A stretch of DNA of 64,000 nt from Natronococcus sp. A-GB7. GTDB taxonomy: Archaea; Halobacteriota; Halobacteria; Halobacteriales; Natrialbaceae. Of this stretch, positions 54,757 through 63,973 are shown in pieces. Location: NCBI RefSeq assembly GCF_029688865.1, contig NZ_JARUKV010000024.1, positions 18,857 through 82,856 on the forward strand, written 5' to 3'. Both the position numbers and the translations under genes were made by a program. How positions within the stretch are numbered: the stretch's first letter is position 1; each line of letters opens with the position of its first letter. The notes under the pieces are model-generated. The model was given only the letters and a program-made list of their open reading frames with translations, had not been told where the DNA came from and ran no database searches.

Positions 54757-55112
54757 TGATGATCACGGCGGTGTCGTGGGTGGGCCGTCGTCGGGACCAG
54801 CGACGTCGCGGCGCGAGGATCGCGTTCGCCCGACAGTCGCTCCGATCCGACGCTTTGTGGCGGTCTCGGGGGGTTCCGAGAGGTGCGGAGTTGTGCCCAT
54901 CCGACTACTGGTTCCTCGTGTCGGAACGTAATAAGTAACAGGGCTCCTTACTTTCATTATTTAGTTAACTACTTGGGCATAAAATACTCGAGTCGGCGTC
55001 TCGGGCCGATTCGGCTGGGGTCGGAGCACCGGTCTCCGCGTCAGGTACGGCTGTCGCTCCGGTTTCGTAGCAATTCCTGAACGTTCTACCGACGAAGGAG
55101 CGCCGGATCGGC
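54757..55112. promoter_or_regulatory. 356-bp gap between the PadR gene and arlD
   Basis: No long frame in either strand looks coding. The gap holds an inverted repeat, AAGTAA-CAGGGCTCC-TTACTT (54933-54953), with AT-rich flanks (TTTCATTATTTAGTTAACTA). It lies upstream of the PadR gene and downstream of arlD, and may act as its operator or as the 3' end region of the archaellum transcript. Confidence 0.5.
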
Positions 55113-55541
55113 CTACTCGTCGACGACGCCGACGACGTCGCCGACGTCTTCCGACCGGGCGTCGAACTGCCGGTCGATTCGCTGGTCGGCCATCCGCCCG
55201 ACCAGTACGTCGTCAGCCAGGCTCTCCCCGTTGATGCGGGCCACGTAGGCGAGACTTCGCGCGTGGGCGGCGAACGCGCTTCCCTCGAGCGAGTCGATCG
55301 GTGAGGCGAGGTCGTCGGCCGGGCGAGCGGCGGTGTCGTCCCGCGAAATACCACGGACGTAGGCGACGAGTTGCTCGCGGGCGCGAGGGCCGATCCAGCC
55401 CAGTTCCTCGTAGTAGCGCAGGCAGTTCAGTGCCCCCGTCGTTCCGAACCGGTTGGTGAGATATCGCACCCACTCGATCGTCACGTCCGTCCGATCGGTC
55501 GGTCGGTCGAGCGTCTCGAGGTACGGCGTCGGTTTTGTCAT
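55113..55541 (-). CDS. arlD: Archaellum protein ArlD
   Basis: The 142-residue protein belongs to the FlaD/E group. WVRYLTNRFGTTGALNCLRYYEELGWIG is the diagnostic core of the C-terminal domain (about 24-50), followed by YVRGIS. In haloarchaea ArlD and ArlCE form the ring between motor and chemotaxis switch. It lies 63 nt after the arlJ stop. A short AT-rich stretch in the gap could be an internal promoter, but the gene may also be part of the arl transcript. Confidence 0.88.
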   Translation of the reverse strand: MTKPTPYLETLDRPTDRTDVTIEWVRYLTNRFGTTGALNCLRYYEELGWIGPRAREQLVAYVRGISRDDTAARPADDLASPIDSLEGSAFAAHARSLAYVARINGESLADDVLVGRMADQRIDRQFDARSEDVGDVVGVVDE

Positions 55542-55604
55542 TTCTACTGAACGTTTCCTCGACCGGGAGACAAGAAGCTTCGCTCGATTACGAGCGCTGA
55601 GCCG

Positions 55605-57371
55605 TCAGACGGCGACGACGAACTCGACGAGGTACTGCGTCGCGGCGGCGACGACCGCACCGACCCAGGTCAGGAGGACGAAGTGTACCAGCCCGCTGAC
55701 GAGGTGACCGCGGTCCGTAAGCCGGATGATGACCGCCGACAGCGCCGCGTTGAGCAGGATGGTAAACGACAGCAGGTACTCGATCGCCGTGATGTTGTAC
55801 TGCTCGGTGTGGAGCAGGCCGTCGGTGAAATCGCCCGGTGTCGGTCCGCCGGCGACGTTGCTCTCGGGGTCTTCGGTGTCGCCGAACTCCATCTCCGTGG
55901 TGATATCCATCATGATGTCGACGATCTCGAGGCCGATGAAGAAGGCGAAGACGCTCGCGGCGGTGATCCCGTACAGTACGCCGATGAGGGTCATCGTCTC
56001 CTGTTGGCGCTGCTCGCGGACCTTCAGCACCTGGTTGTAGTTCCTGCTGATGAGCTGGCCCAGCAGCTTCGGGTCGCCTCCCATCCGGCGACCGACGACG
56101 TACATGTCGCCGAACTTCTGGATGAGGTACGAGCCCGTCTCGGCGGCGAACAGCCGCCACGATCGAACGCCGTCGATCCGCATGTTGAGCCGGTTGTACA
56201 GCGCGTCGATGTTCGCCGTCAGCGCGCCGAAGTCCTTGTGGCGCAGGCTCGAGAGGACGCTGCTCGTCGAGGTCTGTTTGACGCTCTCGACGGCCCCGAG
56301 CGTCCGGACGAAGCTCGGGAACTCGCCGTCACGGATCTTGACCTTCTGTTCCTCCCGTCGCATCTTCCAGCCGGGGTACAGAAGCGGCGTCACCGGGACC
56401 GCGAGCAGGATCGGCAGCGGGACGTCGAGGTCGGGCATCGGCACGAACCCGGACAGGGCGACGAGGACGCCGAGCGCCAGCACGGCGCTCGTTCCGACGC
56501 CGATCGCCAGCGCGGTCGGGATCCCGTCGGTCGGACCGAAGCCGGCGGTCTCCTCGAGGTACCAGACGGGGTCGGCGGGCGCGATGAGGTGGATCGCGTA
56601 GACGAACCCGAGCTGGACGATCAGGAACATGACGATCGTGCCGCCGATCAGCAGCGTCGGGTTCGCGCCGACGAGGATCGGGAGGACGATCGCGAACACG
56701 AGGACGAACGCGACCGACAGCATCATCGACATGTACAGCTCCTTCATCACGTCCAGTTTCGCCAGGTCGGCCTCGTACCGGGTGACGAACTGCTGAATGA
56801 TCGTGTCCTGCTCGTCGATCAGGAACTCGCTGATCTGCTGGCCGCCGCCAACCGTGTACGCGAGTCGCTCGAGGAAGTCCGTCAGCAGCGGACTCGAGGT
56901 CTGCTTGGCCCGTATCCGGCAGGCGTCGTCGAGGCTCATGTTCCAGGTGTCGACCATCGCAACGAGGTGTCCCATCTCGTCGGCCAGCGCGTCGTACTCC
57001 TCCTCCTCGGCCAGGGTTCGGAAGATCTCGACGCGGTTGATGTTCGTCATCGAGAGCACCGTGATGTGGGTCAGAAAGAGGTGAAAGCGCTGTCGAATCT
57101 GCTTTCGCTTCCGCTCCTGGAGCAGCTTCGGGTAGCTGACCGCGACGGCGACCGCGAGCAGGCCGAGCAGGACGACCGGGAGCGTAAGCAACAGGGGGAA
57201 ACCCAGCAGCAGCGCCAGGACGGGGGTAAACAGGAAGAACCCGACCGCGGGCGCGACGACGAACAGGAGGTATCGCTCGGTCGAGAGCTCCATCTGTTCG
57301 TAGGCCATCCCGAGCTCGCGAAGCGCCGAGCGGGCGGCGAGCTCCGGCGACGACTGGGTCTCCGAGGACAT
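55605..57371 (-). CDS. arlJ: Archaellum platform membrane protein ArlJ
   Basis: The 588-residue protein is the membrane anchor of the archaellum motor. Two T2SSF-type cytoplasmic domains (about 90-230 and 350-480) are separated and followed by hydrophobic helices; a first pair lies at about 33-72. ArlJ interacts with the ATPase ArlI. The start is the ATG before SSETQSSPEL, 1 nt after the arlI stop; earlier ATGs lie inside arlI. Length is usual for haloarchaea. All neighbours are archaellum genes. Confidence 0.95.
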   Translation of the reverse strand: MSSETQSSPELAARSALRELGMAYEQMELSTERYLLFVVAPAVGFFLFTPVLALLLGFPLLLTLPVVLLGLLAVAVAVSYPKLLQERKRKQIRQRFHLFLTHITVLSMTNINRVEIFRTLAEEEEYDALADEMGHLVAMVDTWNMSLDDACRIRAKQTSSPLLTDFLERLAYTVGGGQQISEFLIDEQDTIIQQFVTRYEADLAKLDVMKELYMSMMLSVAFVLVFAIVLPILVGANPTLLIGGTIVMFLIVQLGFVYAIHLIAPADPVWYLEETAGFGPTDGIPTALAIGVGTSAVLALGVLVALSGFVPMPDLDVPLPILLAVPVTPLLYPGWKMRREEQKVKIRDGEFPSFVRTLGAVESVKQTSTSSVLSSLRHKDFGALTANIDALYNRLNMRIDGVRSWRLFAAETGSYLIQKFGDMYVVGRRMGGDPKLLGQLISRNYNQVLKVREQRQQETMTLIGVLYGITAASVFAFFIGLEIVDIMMDITTEMEFGDTEDPESNVAGGPTPGDFTDGLLHTEQYNITAIEYLLSFTILLNAALSAVIIRLTDRGHLVSGLVHFVLLTWVGAVVAAATQYLVEFVVAV

Positions 57372-57372
57372 G

Positions 57373-59058
57373 TTAGGCGAACTGATCGAGCCCCCTGATC
57401 CGGACCGGCAGCCCCTGCAGGCCGTCGCGCTGGAAGTCGGCGATCGCCCGGTTGACCTCGTGGTAGCCCAGCACGTCGGCATCGATCAGCTGCCGAACGA
57501 TCTCCGCGCGGCGGTCGAGTTCGTCGTAGATCCGACGGGTATCCTGGTAGCCGAGCAGCGTCGCGATCTGTTCCTCGAGGACGTAGGAGTTGTTCCGACC
57601 CGTAAACGAGACGACGTCGTCCCTGGGATCCCAGCGGAACGCCTGTCGGGTGACGACGCCGCCCTCGTAGTCGGAGTAGCCCTCGATCTCCTGAACCGAG
57701 GTGACCCGACGGAGGACGTCGTCGCCCTGTTTGACCCGGTTCTGGAACAGCGCGACGTCGCAGTTGTCCATGAACGTCTCGGGAACGTCGATCGGGCTCC
57801 CGGTAAAGCGCTGGATCATCGAGACGATGTCGCTGGCGTGGAAGGTCAGCATCACCGGGTGGCCGGTCTGGGCGGCCTGGAACGCCATCTGGCCCTCCTC
57901 GCCGCGGACCTCGCCCACGACGATGTAGTCGGGTCGCGAGCGGAGCGCGGCCGCCACCAGGTCGAACATGTCGACGTCGGCGCTCTCGTCGCCCGACCCC
58001 TCCCGGGTCAGGAGCTGCTGCCAGGTGTCGTGGGGCGGGATTACCTCCGCGGTGTCCTCGGCGGTGTAGATCTTGGCGTCCCGCGGAATAAACGAGAGCG
58101 CGGCGTTCAGCGTCGTCGTCTTCCCCGAGGCGGTCTCGCCGACGACGAACACCGTCTGCTCGTTCTCCAGACAGAGCCAGAGGTAGGCCGCCAGCTCCGG
58201 GCTGAGCGTCCCCCACTTCGTGATCTGGAGGACCGAGAGGGGAACCTCCTCGCCCTGTCGGATCGTCAGCGAGGGCCCCTGGACCGAGACGTCGTCGGAG
58301 TAGATGATATTTATACGGGAGCCGTCGGGCAGGGTGGCGTCGATCACCGGATCGGAGTCGCTGACGGGGTGGTCCATCCGTTCGCCCATGTTCCGGAGCC
58401 ACTGTTCGAACTCCGCCGACGTGCCGAAGTCGACGGTCGCCTCGATCATCCCGTAGGTGCCGTGATCGAGGTAACACTGGTCGGGGCCGATGACGTGGAT
58501 GTCCTCGTTGGCGGTGTCAGTCATCACCGGTTCCAGCGGGCCGAGGCCGACGATGTCGCGCTGGAGCTGGTAGCGCAGGCGGGAGAACTGCTCCTCGGTC
58601 ACGGAGAGCGTGCTCGTCCCGAAGGCGTCGAGCAGCCCGCCCGAACTCGGCTCCTCGGTCGTCCCGGAGCCGATCTCGACGACCTCGTCCAACAGGGCGT
58701 CGATGTGTTCCTCGAACGCCTCGCTGTCGGTCGGGGCGGGCCGCGTGACGCTCTTGTCGAGGATCCGCTGACGGATCTCGTCGTACAGCTCCCCGTCGCC
58801 GTCCTCGAGGATCGGCTCGACGCAGTAGTACGTCGTCGAGATGCCGACGTCGCCATAGACGTGACAGAAGATCGGCTCCTCGGGGGTGTAGATCACGTTC
58901 GGCCGGGGGGACTCCCAGCCGGGACCCGGCTCGTCGATCAGGACCGGGTACTCGCCGTGTTCGGCGTAGAACCCCTCGAGATGTTCGCGGAGGTGGGGGT
59001 GGTCGTCGGCGAACGCGGCGAGGTCGTCCTCGAGTCGTGGCGTTCCGAAGTCGGACAT
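57373..59058 (-). CDS. arlI: Archaellum assembly and rotation ATPase ArlI
   Basis: ArlI is a hexameric secretion-type ATPase that powers both assembly and rotation. The Walker A motif GETASGKT is at 307-314, with a Walker B/His-box further on (IVVGEVRGEEGQMAF, TGHPVMLTFHASD). An N-terminal domain of about 240 residues with an acidic start is typical. The 561-residue length is normal. It is placed 1 nt from both arlH and arlJ, so the order H-I-J is kept and translation is probably coupled. Confidence 0.96.
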   Translation of the reverse strand: MSDFGTPRLEDDLAAFADDHPHLREHLEGFYAEHGEYPVLIDEPGPGWESPRPNVIYTPEEPIFCHVYGDVGISTTYYCVEPILEDGDGELYDEIRQRILDKSVTRPAPTDSEAFEEHIDALLDEVVEIGSGTTEEPSSGGLLDAFGTSTLSVTEEQFSRLRYQLQRDIVGLGPLEPVMTDTANEDIHVIGPDQCYLDHGTYGMIEATVDFGTSAEFEQWLRNMGERMDHPVSDSDPVIDATLPDGSRINIIYSDDVSVQGPSLTIRQGEEVPLSVLQITKWGTLSPELAAYLWLCLENEQTVFVVGETASGKTTTLNAALSFIPRDAKIYTAEDTAEVIPPHDTWQQLLTREGSGDESADVDMFDLVAAALRSRPDYIVVGEVRGEEGQMAFQAAQTGHPVMLTFHASDIVSMIQRFTGSPIDVPETFMDNCDVALFQNRVKQGDDVLRRVTSVQEIEGYSDYEGGVVTRQAFRWDPRDDVVSFTGRNNSYVLEEQIATLLGYQDTRRIYDELDRRAEIVRQLIDADVLGYHEVNRAIADFQRDGLQGLPVRIRGLDQFA

Positions 59059-59059
59059 C

Positions 59060-59788
59060 TCAGGCGACCGTCCGGCTGATGATCGAGACGCCCCGTCCCT
59101 GCTGGACGCTGAAGCCGATCGTGTCGTCGACCGGGGCGTTCATGTTCTGGAACCGCCGAACGCGGATGCTCCGCCTGACCTCCTGGCCGACCGCCGTCGT
59201 CTCGATGTCGAAGTAGACGTCGGCGACGCTTCGCAGCGGATGCAGGGCGTCCTCGTCGATCCCGCTCGGATCGACCGTCAACACGATCGACTTGCCGCCT
59301 CTCGTCATCCGCCGGAGGAAGGTGACGAGCCGTTGAATGACCCGATCCTCGTCGTCGGTCTCGGTGCCCGCCTCGTAGTTGGGGTCGTGGCGCAACAGCG
59401 CCGAGAGGGTGTCGACGTAGACGACGTCGGCCCGCCAGAGCCGCTCGGCGTCGACCAGCCGGGCGAGCAGCTGGCGGGTCGGCCCCGCGTCGTGGGTGTC
59501 GACGTTCGCGTGCAAAAAGAGGAGTCGTTCGGCCAGCAGGAGGTCGACGACGTCGTAGGACAGCGAGTGCATCTGGTCGACGAACTCGCCTGCCTCGAGC
59601 TCGCTCGAGACGTAGCTGACGTCGGTCCCCTCGGTCGCCATCCCGTAGGCGAACCGCTGGGAGAGCGCGCTCTTGCCGGCGCCGTCCTCGCCCTCGACCA
59701 GCACGATGCTTCCGGTCGGGATGCCGTCGCCGACGGCGTTGTTCACCCGGTCTCGATCCGTCAGTCCGATAGAGTAGTGGTCAGTCAT
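59060..59788 (-). CDS. arlH: Archaellum regulatory ATPase-like protein ArlH
   Basis: ArlH is a RecA/KaiC-like ATP-binding protein that associates with ArlI and modulates the motor. Walker A GEDGAGKS lies at 33-40 in SIVLVEGEDGAGKSALSQRF; Walker B is in ADVVYVDTLSALL. A typical 242 residues. The 1-2 nt gaps on both sides indicate one transcript. Confidence 0.95.
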   Translation of the reverse strand: MTDHYSIGLTDRDRVNNAVGDGIPTGSIVLVEGEDGAGKSALSQRFAYGMATEGTDVSYVSSELEAGEFVDQMHSLSYDVVDLLLAERLLFLHANVDTHDAGPTRQLLARLVDAERLWRADVVYVDTLSALLRHDPNYEAGTETDDEDRVIQRLVTFLRRMTRGGKSIVLTVDPSGIDEDALHPLRSVADVYFDIETTAVGQEVRRSIRVRRFQNMNAPVDDTIGFSVQQGRGVSIISRTVA

Positions 59789-59790
59789 GA

Positions 59791-60246
59791 TTACGTTCGA
59801 AATTCGAACACCGCGCGGCTGTCGTTTTTCGTGACGACCGCCCGGTGTTCCTCGCCGGTCTCGAGGGTCCGATCGATCTCGAGTTCGGCGACGGCACCCG
59901 ATCGCCAGTGGTCGTCACCGTGGATCTCGATCTCGAACTCGCCGCTCGAGACGTACTCGCCGTCGACGAGCACGTCGAGGCCGGCGCCGTCGCTGGCGAG
60001 GGTCTTCTCGCCGGTGTTTTTGACGTACAGCGTGACGGTGCCGTCGCCCTCGTCGTAGACGGCGTCGCTGCCCGCGTCGCTGATGATCGCGATGTCGGTG
60101 TCGATCGCGTCCGCGGTGTTACCGGTCTGGGTGCTGACGGAGCTGCTCACGTCGGTCACCGTGGTCACGAGGGTTCCGGCGACGCCCGCGGCGACGATCA
60201 TCGCCGCGATGAACAGGATCAGACTCGAGATCGAGGTGCTCGACAC
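59791..60246 (-). CDS. arlG: Archaellum stator-like protein ArlG
   Basis: The 151-residue protein has an N-terminal hydrophobic helix (about residues 7-30, ISSLILFIAAMIVAAGVAG) and an outer beta-sandwich domain. It carries a pilin-like N-terminus without a processing site. ArlG and ArlF together form the stator that anchors to the S-layer. The gap to arlF is 1 nt and to arlH 2 nt. Confidence 0.92.
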   Translation of the reverse strand: MSSTSISSLILFIAAMIVAAGVAGTLVTTVTDVSSSVSTQTGNTADAIDTDIAIISDAGSDAVYDEGDGTVTLYVKNTGEKTLASDGAGLDVLVDGEYVSSGEFEIEIHGDDHWRSGAVAELEIDRTLETGEEHRAVVTKNDSRAVFEFRT

Positions 60247-60247
60247 C

Positions 60248-60679
60248 TCAGACCGCCTCCGTGGTCGCGACGCCGCGTTCCGTGACGAGCTTGACCCGGT
60301 CGGGGTCGTCCGGCAGGTCGGAGTCGTCGACGGTGATCGTCAGCTCCTCCTCGGGGAGCCACAGCTCCCGATCGGGCTCCCCGTCGACCTCGAGGTCTCG
60401 GTCGTCGGGGATCGTCCCGTCGACCAGCAGCGTCGTATCCGCGGCCGACAGCGACGTCGAGCCGTCGTTTCTGGCGGTCACCGTCAGCTCACCGTCCGCG
60501 TGCTCGACATCCTCGAGCTCGACTGCCGCGTTCTGGACCTCGAGGGCACGGTTATCCCGGTCTTCGATCGCATTCTGGCGTAAGTCTTGTGCCGACTGCA
60601 AAGCGGGGTAGGCCACGCTGACCGCGACGAGGACTCCGACGAGGATGATCGCCGTCGCACCGCTGGTGCTGAATCCCAT
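60248..60679 (-). CDS. arlF: Archaellum stator protein ArlF
   Basis: The 143-residue protein starts MGFSTSGATAIILVGVLVAV, an N-terminal membrane helix (about 8-27), with an extracytoplasmic acidic domain. In other archaea ArlF binds the S-layer and works with ArlG to hold the motor in place. The position between arlCE (16 nt) and arlG (1 nt) supports it. Confidence 0.92.
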   Translation of the reverse strand: MGFSTSGATAIILVGVLVAVSVAYPALQSAQDLRQNAIEDRDNRALEVQNAAVELEDVEHADGELTVTARNDGSTSLSAADTTLLVDGTIPDDRDLEVDGEPDRELWLPEEELTITVDDSDLPDDPDRVKLVTERGVATTEAV

Positions 60680-60695
60680 CTTCGGTCACCCGCCG

Positions 60696-61667
60696 TCAGG
60701 GCTCGACGGTCCGTCCGATCTCGCCGATCTCGCTGAGCTGGACGATGTACGCGTAACTGTCGGCGTGGTCCTCGGCGGTCAGTTCCGCCGCACCGTCGGC
60801 GTCGATCTCGAGCCCGGGTCCCGCGAGGACGTCCTCGAGGTGGACCCGCACGTCCTCGCCGATCCAGCCGAGTTCGACGTAGTACGACAGCGCTTCGAGG
60901 GTCGCTCGCGGCCCGCCCGACTCGAGTAAGTCCGCGAGCCACTCGAAGACGACCACGTCGGTCGCGTAGGTGTCGGGCAGCGTTCGAAGCGCGGGCTCGT
61001 CGGGGCCGCGGGGCTCGGACTGTGGTTCCGCGGCCGGTTCGGGTTCGGGCTCGGGCTCGACGGAATCGACCTCGTCCTTGAGGTCGTCGAACGAGACCGT
61101 CTCGCTCTCGGTCACCTCGTTCGTGTCGGCGTGCTCGGCGCCGAAGACCTCGAACCCGTTGTCGGCCTCGCCCTCGCCGGTGAACGGATTGACGTCGTCG
61201 GTCACCTGATCGTACAGTCCCAGCAGCCGTCGCACGCGGTCGTTGAGCTCGTCGACCTGCGAAACGACCTGCTCCTGGGAGTCCTGGATCGCGTCCAGGC
61301 GCATCTCCGTGTCCTCGATGGACTCCTCGAGGCCATCGGTGCGGTAGTACAGCTCGTCGATCGCCTCCTCGTCGGGGCCGTCCTCGCCGCCGTCGGCCTC
61401 GGCCTCGCGCTCGTCGTCAAGCGGCGCGGGCTCGAGGGGAGCGAACTCGCCGTCTTCGTCCTCGTTGTCGTCCTCGAGGGCCGCCTCCTCCTCGGTGTCT
61501 TCGAGTTCGTCCTCGCCGCCCTCGTCTGCGACGCTCTCGTCGAACTCCTCGAGTTCGGGTTCGGACGCCTCGTCCCGGTCGGGGGGCTCGAGACTCTTCG
61601 GGTCGGGATCGGCGTCGGGGTTGCCGCGACCGAGCAGCCCCGATAGCCAGTTCAGTCCCGCGGCCAT
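60696..61667 (-). CDS. arlCE: Fused archaellum switch protein ArlCE
   Basis: The 323-residue protein fuses ArlC and ArlE parts, as is normal for haloarchaea. The N-terminal half is a very acidic, disordered region (about 20-100) then a helical FlaC part (IEDTEMRLDAIQDSQEQV, VSQVDELNDRVRRLLGLYD). The C-terminal part (about 210-323) has the FlaD/E core YATDVVVFEWLADLLESGG and LEALSYYVELGWIGEDV. The chemotaxis signal reaches the motor through this protein. The ATG before AAGLNWLSG is chosen; a longer frame would overlap a 23-codon upstream frame. Confidence 0.92.
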   Translation of the reverse strand: MAAGLNWLSGLLGRGNPDADPDPKSLEPPDRDEASEPELEEFDESVADEGGEDELEDTEEEAALEDDNEDEDGEFAPLEPAPLDDEREAEADGGEDGPDEEAIDELYYRTDGLEESIEDTEMRLDAIQDSQEQVVSQVDELNDRVRRLLGLYDQVTDDVNPFTGEGEADNGFEVFGAEHADTNEVTESETVSFDDLKDEVDSVEPEPEPEPAAEPQSEPRGPDEPALRTLPDTYATDVVVFEWLADLLESGGPRATLEALSYYVELGWIGEDVRVHLEDVLAGPGLEIDADGAAELTAEDHADSYAYIVQLSEIGEIGRTVEP

Positions 61668-61668
61668 C

Positions 61669-61740
61669 CTACCGGCCCTCCGTCGGTGCCCCGTCGCCGA
61701 CATCGGCCGGCTCGTTTCCTGTGATATCGTGGTTAGACAT
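61669..61740 (-). CDS. Possible 23-codon leader reading frame before arlCE
   Basis: A frame encoding MSNHDITGNEPADVGDGAPT and three more residues ends 1 nt before the arlCE ATG. A TATA-like CTTTAG about 30 nt upstream of its ATG suggests that the arl transcript starts near here. It could be a small leader peptide coupling translation to arlCE. It is short and acidic, so chance is not excluded. Confidence 0.35.
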   Translation of the reverse strand: MSNHDITGNEPADVGDGAPTEGR

Positions 61741-62066
61741 AGTCGCCTCTTGTGACAGGACCGCTAAAGTTCTCTCCACGAGTTCAGCGCTCGTTTCGAG
61801 CCGTGAGTCGAGCCTCGAATCGAGACGTGAACTGACAGCTACCTTGATAATCAACTCGTTTGAAATTCAGGCGGGGACGAACCCCTAGAATCCGCGCCGT
61901 CGCCAGATTCGCCCGAGCCGGCCTCGAGCCCCGGTGCAGCTCTCAGCCCGCTGTCACAGCGTGTGGTCGCGGGGTGACGCTCGAGTCGGCGGCCGCCGTA
62001 ACTGGTGGCTCGCACACCCACGGGTGCGCTCGGGACGCGTGACACGCGGGGACACTAATACAATCA
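61741..62066. promoter_or_regulatory. Divergent promoter region between arlCE and the archaellin genes
   Basis: No coding frame is credible in these 326 bp. It holds the arl operon TATA-like CTTTAG (minus strand, near 61770), a perfect inverted repeat TTGAT-A-ATCAA (61844-61854), and repeated GAGTCGAGCC/GAATCGAGAC runs near 61805-61828. The archaellin ATG follows a CACTAATACAATCA run that lies too close to serve as a box A. A further element near 61856 would leave a leader of about 180 nt. The palindrome is a candidate regulator site. Confidence 0.5.
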
Positions 62067-62765
62067 ATGTTCGAAAACATAGCAGACAACGACGAACGCG
62101 GTCAGGTGGGTATCGGCACCCTGATCGTGTTCATCGCGATGGTGCTGGTCGCAGCGATTGCGGCCGGTGTCCTGATCAACACGGCCGGCTCGCTCCAGAG
62201 CCAGGCCTCCGATACAGGTACAGAGACCCAGCAGGCGGTGGCGAACCAGATTGAAGTGACCCATGCGGTTGGGTACACTTCTTCCGCTGACGTGGTTGAC
62301 ACTCAGTATGGAGGCGATATCGACGACGGTGAAGTCGGATTCGTCGACATGATCGTCAAGAAGTCCGCCGGTTCTGACGTCATCGACCTCGAGTCGATGA
62401 CCGTTCAATACACGAGCGCATCGGCTGATGCCACGCTCGAGTACGATGATGGACACGGAGACGGTGCTGAGGAATCACTGGATGAATTTGTTGGCGCTGA
62501 CAATGATGCTACCTTCGCGACAGTCGAGGCTGGTCAAGATCCGGCTGAGGACTCCGCCATCGATGTTGCGGACGAAGGAACCGCTCTAACCGATACTAGT
62601 GATCGAGTTCTCCTTCGTATCGACGTTGCTGCAATCGAGGACGATTATGCACTCGAGTCCGGTGACAGTGCGACGGTCGCACTGACCGACCAGTCGGGTG
62701 CGCAGTACACCTACGGCATCACGACGCCCCCGAGCTTCGTCGATAAGGACGTGGTGGAGGTCTAA
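62067..62765 (+). CDS. arlA1: Archaellin A1 (archaellum filament protein)
   Basis: The protein is a subunit of the external filament. [15 protein letters not shown] is a type III signal; the preflagellin peptidase should cut after Gly15, leaving [20 protein letters not shown] as the hydrophobic core helix. [18 protein letters not shown] and the acidic, variable centre form the surface domain, ending [20 protein letters not shown]. At 232 residues it fits haloarchaeal archaellins. Thr/Asp/Ser-rich Asn-x-Thr/Ser sites are few. Two homologues follow on the same strand (2 nt and 9 nt apart). Confidence 0.95.
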   Translation: MFENIADNDERGQVGIGTLIVFIAMVLVAAIAAGVLINTAGSLQSQASDTGTETQQAVANQIEVTHAVGYTSSADVVDTQYGGDIDDGEVGFVDMIVKKSAGSDVIDLESMTVQYTSASADATLEYDDGHGDGAEESLDEFVGADNDATFATVEAGQDPAEDSAIDVADEGTALTDTSDRVLLRIDVAAIEDDYALESGDSATVALTDQSGAQYTYGITTPPSFVDKDVVEV

Positions 62766-62767
62766 CC

Positions 62768-63574
62768 ATGTTCGAGCGAATCCACTCCGAGGATGAGCGC
62801 GGTCAGGTCGGTATCGGTACGCTGATCGTGTTCATCGCGATGGTGCTGGTTGCGGCGATCGCAGCCGGCGTCCTCATCAATACGGCCGGCTCGCTCCAGA
62901 GTCAAGCCTCCGACACTGGTTCCGAAACCCAGCAAGCAGTGGCGAATCAGATCGAAGTGACACACGCTGTTGCTGAAAACCAGTTCGAGTGGCACTCAGA
63001 TGTAGACGATCCTCCAGGAGATCTATCTACTGAAGGTGAGGTCGAGTCTGTGTCTATCCCTGGTGAGCATATAGAGGGCGATGCCGAGTACCAGGTCAAC
63101 GACGATAGAACCTACAACGAGCTCCGGTTATCGGTTAAACAGTCAGCCGGATCGGATGTGATCGACCTCGAGTCGATGACTGTCCAGTACACGAGCGATG
63201 AGGAATCTCGCACGCTCTCTCACGAGAGCCAGGTAGAGAATATTGGAAGTGTGGAAGACCTAGAATCGGAAGAGAATCTGGATCCGTTCTTCGTTACGGC
63301 GGATGCTGTCGATCGTAGCGAGGTAGAGACGTCGCTTACCGAAACCGAGGACCGGGTCGATGTCATCATCCCGCTGATCGGTGACGAGGAGGCTGGTGGC
63401 GGCGTTGCTGATGGTGACGGTTGGACTGACCAACAAAACCAGCCGAGCGCCCTCGAGACTGGTGACAGCGCCTCGATTCAGCTCGTCGACCAGTCCGGTG
63501 CCGAGTACTCCTACGGTGTGACGATGCCGTCGACTGTCGACCACCCGGCAGAACAGCCAGTCGTCTCAGTATAA
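62768..63574 (+). CDS. arlA2: Archaellin A2
   Basis: The protein is a second filament subunit (268 residues). The first 15 residues [15 protein letters not shown] form the processing signal, then the same core helix [20 protein letters not shown]. The N-terminal 60 residues almost match archaellin A1 at protein level, while DNA differs at synonymous sites. The central domain is longer, and the end [20 protein letters not shown] matches. The start is 2 nt after the A1 stop. Codon use in the centre is more AT-rich. Confidence 0.95.
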   Translation: MFERIHSEDERGQVGIGTLIVFIAMVLVAAIAAGVLINTAGSLQSQASDTGSETQQAVANQIEVTHAVAENQFEWHSDVDDPPGDLSTEGEVESVSIPGEHIEGDAEYQVNDDRTYNELRLSVKQSAGSDVIDLESMTVQYTSDEESRTLSHESQVENIGSVEDLESEENLDPFFVTADAVDRSEVETSLTETEDRVDVIIPLIGDEEAGGGVADGDGWTDQQNQPSALETGDSASIQLVDQSGAEYSYGVTMPSTVDHPAEQPVVSV

Positions 63575-63583
63575 CGTGATACA

Positions 63584-63973
63584 ATGATTAACACACAGAA
63601 TTCAAACTCCGAAAACGATCGCGGTCAGGTCGGAATCGGAACGCTCATCGTGTTCATCGCGATGGTCCTGGTCGCAGCGATTGCGGCCGGCGTTCTGATC
63701 AACACGGCCGGCTCGCTCCAGAGCCAGGCCTCCGACACCGGTACAGAAACCCAGCAGGCAGTGGCGAATCAGATCGAAGTCGTCCATGCTTATGGCGAAA
63801 CAGACGGAGAAGATACTGTTGATGAACTCAACCTTGTAGTGAAAAAATCTGCAGGGTCTGACGTGATCGACATGGAATCGCTCACCCTTCAGTATACAAG
63901 CGATTCAATGTCTCAAACACTTGAACATGGCGACACAACTGAATCTGGAGAATTCGGTACTGCAGCATTATAG
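63584..63973 (+). CDS. Archaellin A3, shortened by tandem stop codons
   Basis: The start [17 protein letters not shown] and core helix [20 protein letters not shown] match A1 and A2. The sequence follows [20 protein letters not shown], then ends after [17 protein letters not shown] with TAG TAG at 63971-63976. At 129 residues it lacks the second half of the outer domain, including the conserved end DQSGA-YTYG. It may be a pseudogene, a short variant, or a sequencing error; the remaining 27 bp in the window do not decide it. Confidence 0.8.
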   Translation: MINTQNSNSENDRGQVGIGTLIVFIAMVLVAAIAAGVLINTAGSLQSQASDTGTETQQAVANQIEVVHAYGETDGEDTVDELNLVVKKSAGSDVIDMESLTLQYTSDSMSQTLEHGDTTESGEFGTAAL

